NCBI RefSeq assembly: GCF_900182725.1 | Contig: NZ_FXTO01000013.1 | Location: 32,190-96,189 of the forward strand | Reading direction: 5' to 3' | Source: Thalassovita litoralis | GTDB lineage: Bacteria > Pseudomonadota > Alphaproteobacteria > Rhodobacterales > Rhodobacteraceae | DNA length: 64,000 nucleotides | Shown: positions 63,896 through 64,000 of the stretch, in pieces | Layout of the letters: each line of letters opens with the position of its first letter | Position numbering within the stretch: position 1 is the stretch's first letter | The notes under the pieces: model-generated | The model's database searches: none | What the model saw: only the letters and a program-made list of their open reading frames with translations | What the model was told of the DNA's origin: nothing | Program-made: the position numbers and the translations under genes

Positions 63896-64000
63896 TGGCT
63901 AGGCTCAGGACTCATAACCAAAACATGACTGTTGCGGCGAGAGCGATGGCCGAGAGGAAGACTTCGGGGCAGCGGTCATATCGGGTGGCGACCCGCCGCC
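63896..64000 (-). mobile_element. IS5-type insertion sequence, one end (cut by window edge)
   Basis: The transposase 3' end at 63912-64000 implies that one terminus of the element lies close to 63896-63911, where GGCTCAGGACTCAT could be part of the terminal repeat. The other end is outside the window, so the repeat and target duplication cannot be verified. Confidence 0.5.
63912..64000 (-). CDS. IS5-family transposase, C-terminal fragment (cut by window edge)
   Basis: On the minus strand the frame reads RRVATRYDRCPEVFLSAIAL and ends ATVMFWL before TGA at 63912-63914. This is the very common C-terminus of IS5-family (IS427-group-like) transposases of alphaproteobacteria. The DDE catalytic core would lie beyond the right edge of the window. 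Whether the full gene is intact cannot be judged. Its presence next to the capsule genes indicates past or present mobility at this locus. Confidence 0.75.
   Translation of the reverse strand, partial: RRVATRYDRCPEVFLSAIALAATVMFWL

Noticed and set aside
1..64000. CRISPR arrays, tRNA, rRNA, tmRNA, prophage or origin signatures
   Set aside because: Reading both strands, no evenly spaced direct repeats, cloverleaf ends or phage gene runs were noticed. A covariance-model scan would be needed to exclude small RNAs.

Overview
The window reads as a chromosomal segment of an alphaproteobacterium of the Rhodobacterales (Roseobacter/Paracoccaceae type). This rests on protein resemblance and gene order: ccmABCDG separated from ccmI, a soxBDAG sarcosine oxidase cluster, ccmI-ruvX-DUF1289, an Anbu peptidase cluster, and a high G+C sequence with densely packed, often ATGA-overlapping genes. 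No genus can be named. No rRNA, tRNA, CRISPR array or prophage was seen. One partial insertion sequence (IS) is cut by the right edge.

Layout. 1-3390: the 3' end of aconitase (acnA), a short-chain dehydrogenase, a DUF3445 heme N-demethylase-type protein and a TrkH potassium channel subunit. 3436-10407 (minus strand): cytochrome c maturation genes ccmABCDG, an Mth938-like protein, a TauE permease and the secD-secF-yajC translocon accessory genes. 10639-18486: serS, two paralogous fatty acid desaturases around a small EF-hand protein, and a der / BamB-like lipoprotein / TPR membrane protein block. 18610-23558: an RND efflux adaptor and permease preceded by a perfect 16-bp palindrome that looks like a TetR-type operator. 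23750-25035: an unrecognised lipoprotein and an unrecognised exported protein, translationally coupled and AT-richer than their surroundings. 25201-30893: an Atm1-type ABC exporter, a LysM protein, a LOG-family nucleosidase, a RarD-type permease and iron superoxide dismutase. 30991-36228: sarcosine oxidase soxBDAG. 36420-41083: ccmI, ruvX, a DUF1289 protein, a second TauE permease, dusA and a PhnA-type protein. 41153-44248: glpD-glpK. 44510-48477: the Anbu proteasome-like cluster. 48496-53019: a branched-chain-amino-acid-type ABC transporter. 53266-57506: a second RND adaptor/permease pair with its own candidate operator. 57728-59047: a DNA-3-methyladenine glycosylase I-type protein and riboflavin synthase. 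59188-63724: capsule assembly genes (KpsS-like, export lipoprotein, KpsC-like). 63912-64000: the C-terminus of an IS5-type transposase.

How genes work together. The ccm genes and ccmI mature periplasmic c-type cytochromes. SecDF-YajC assists protein export. SoxBDAG demethylates sarcosine and makes hydrogen peroxide, and glpDK channels glycerol into central metabolism. The KpsS/KpsC pair would build the Kdo linker of a group 2-like capsule exported through the outer-membrane lipoprotein between them. The four-gene Anbu cluster (permuted ATP-grasp, alpha-E, transglutaminase, Anbu) has the form of an amide-ligase plus peptidase system of unsettled physiological role and is the least understood conserved system here.

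The most interesting non-coding signals are a family of inverted-repeat (REPIN-like) elements at three gene ends, containing ATACTC/GAGTAT and AAGA cores, and the two palindromes in front of the RND operons.
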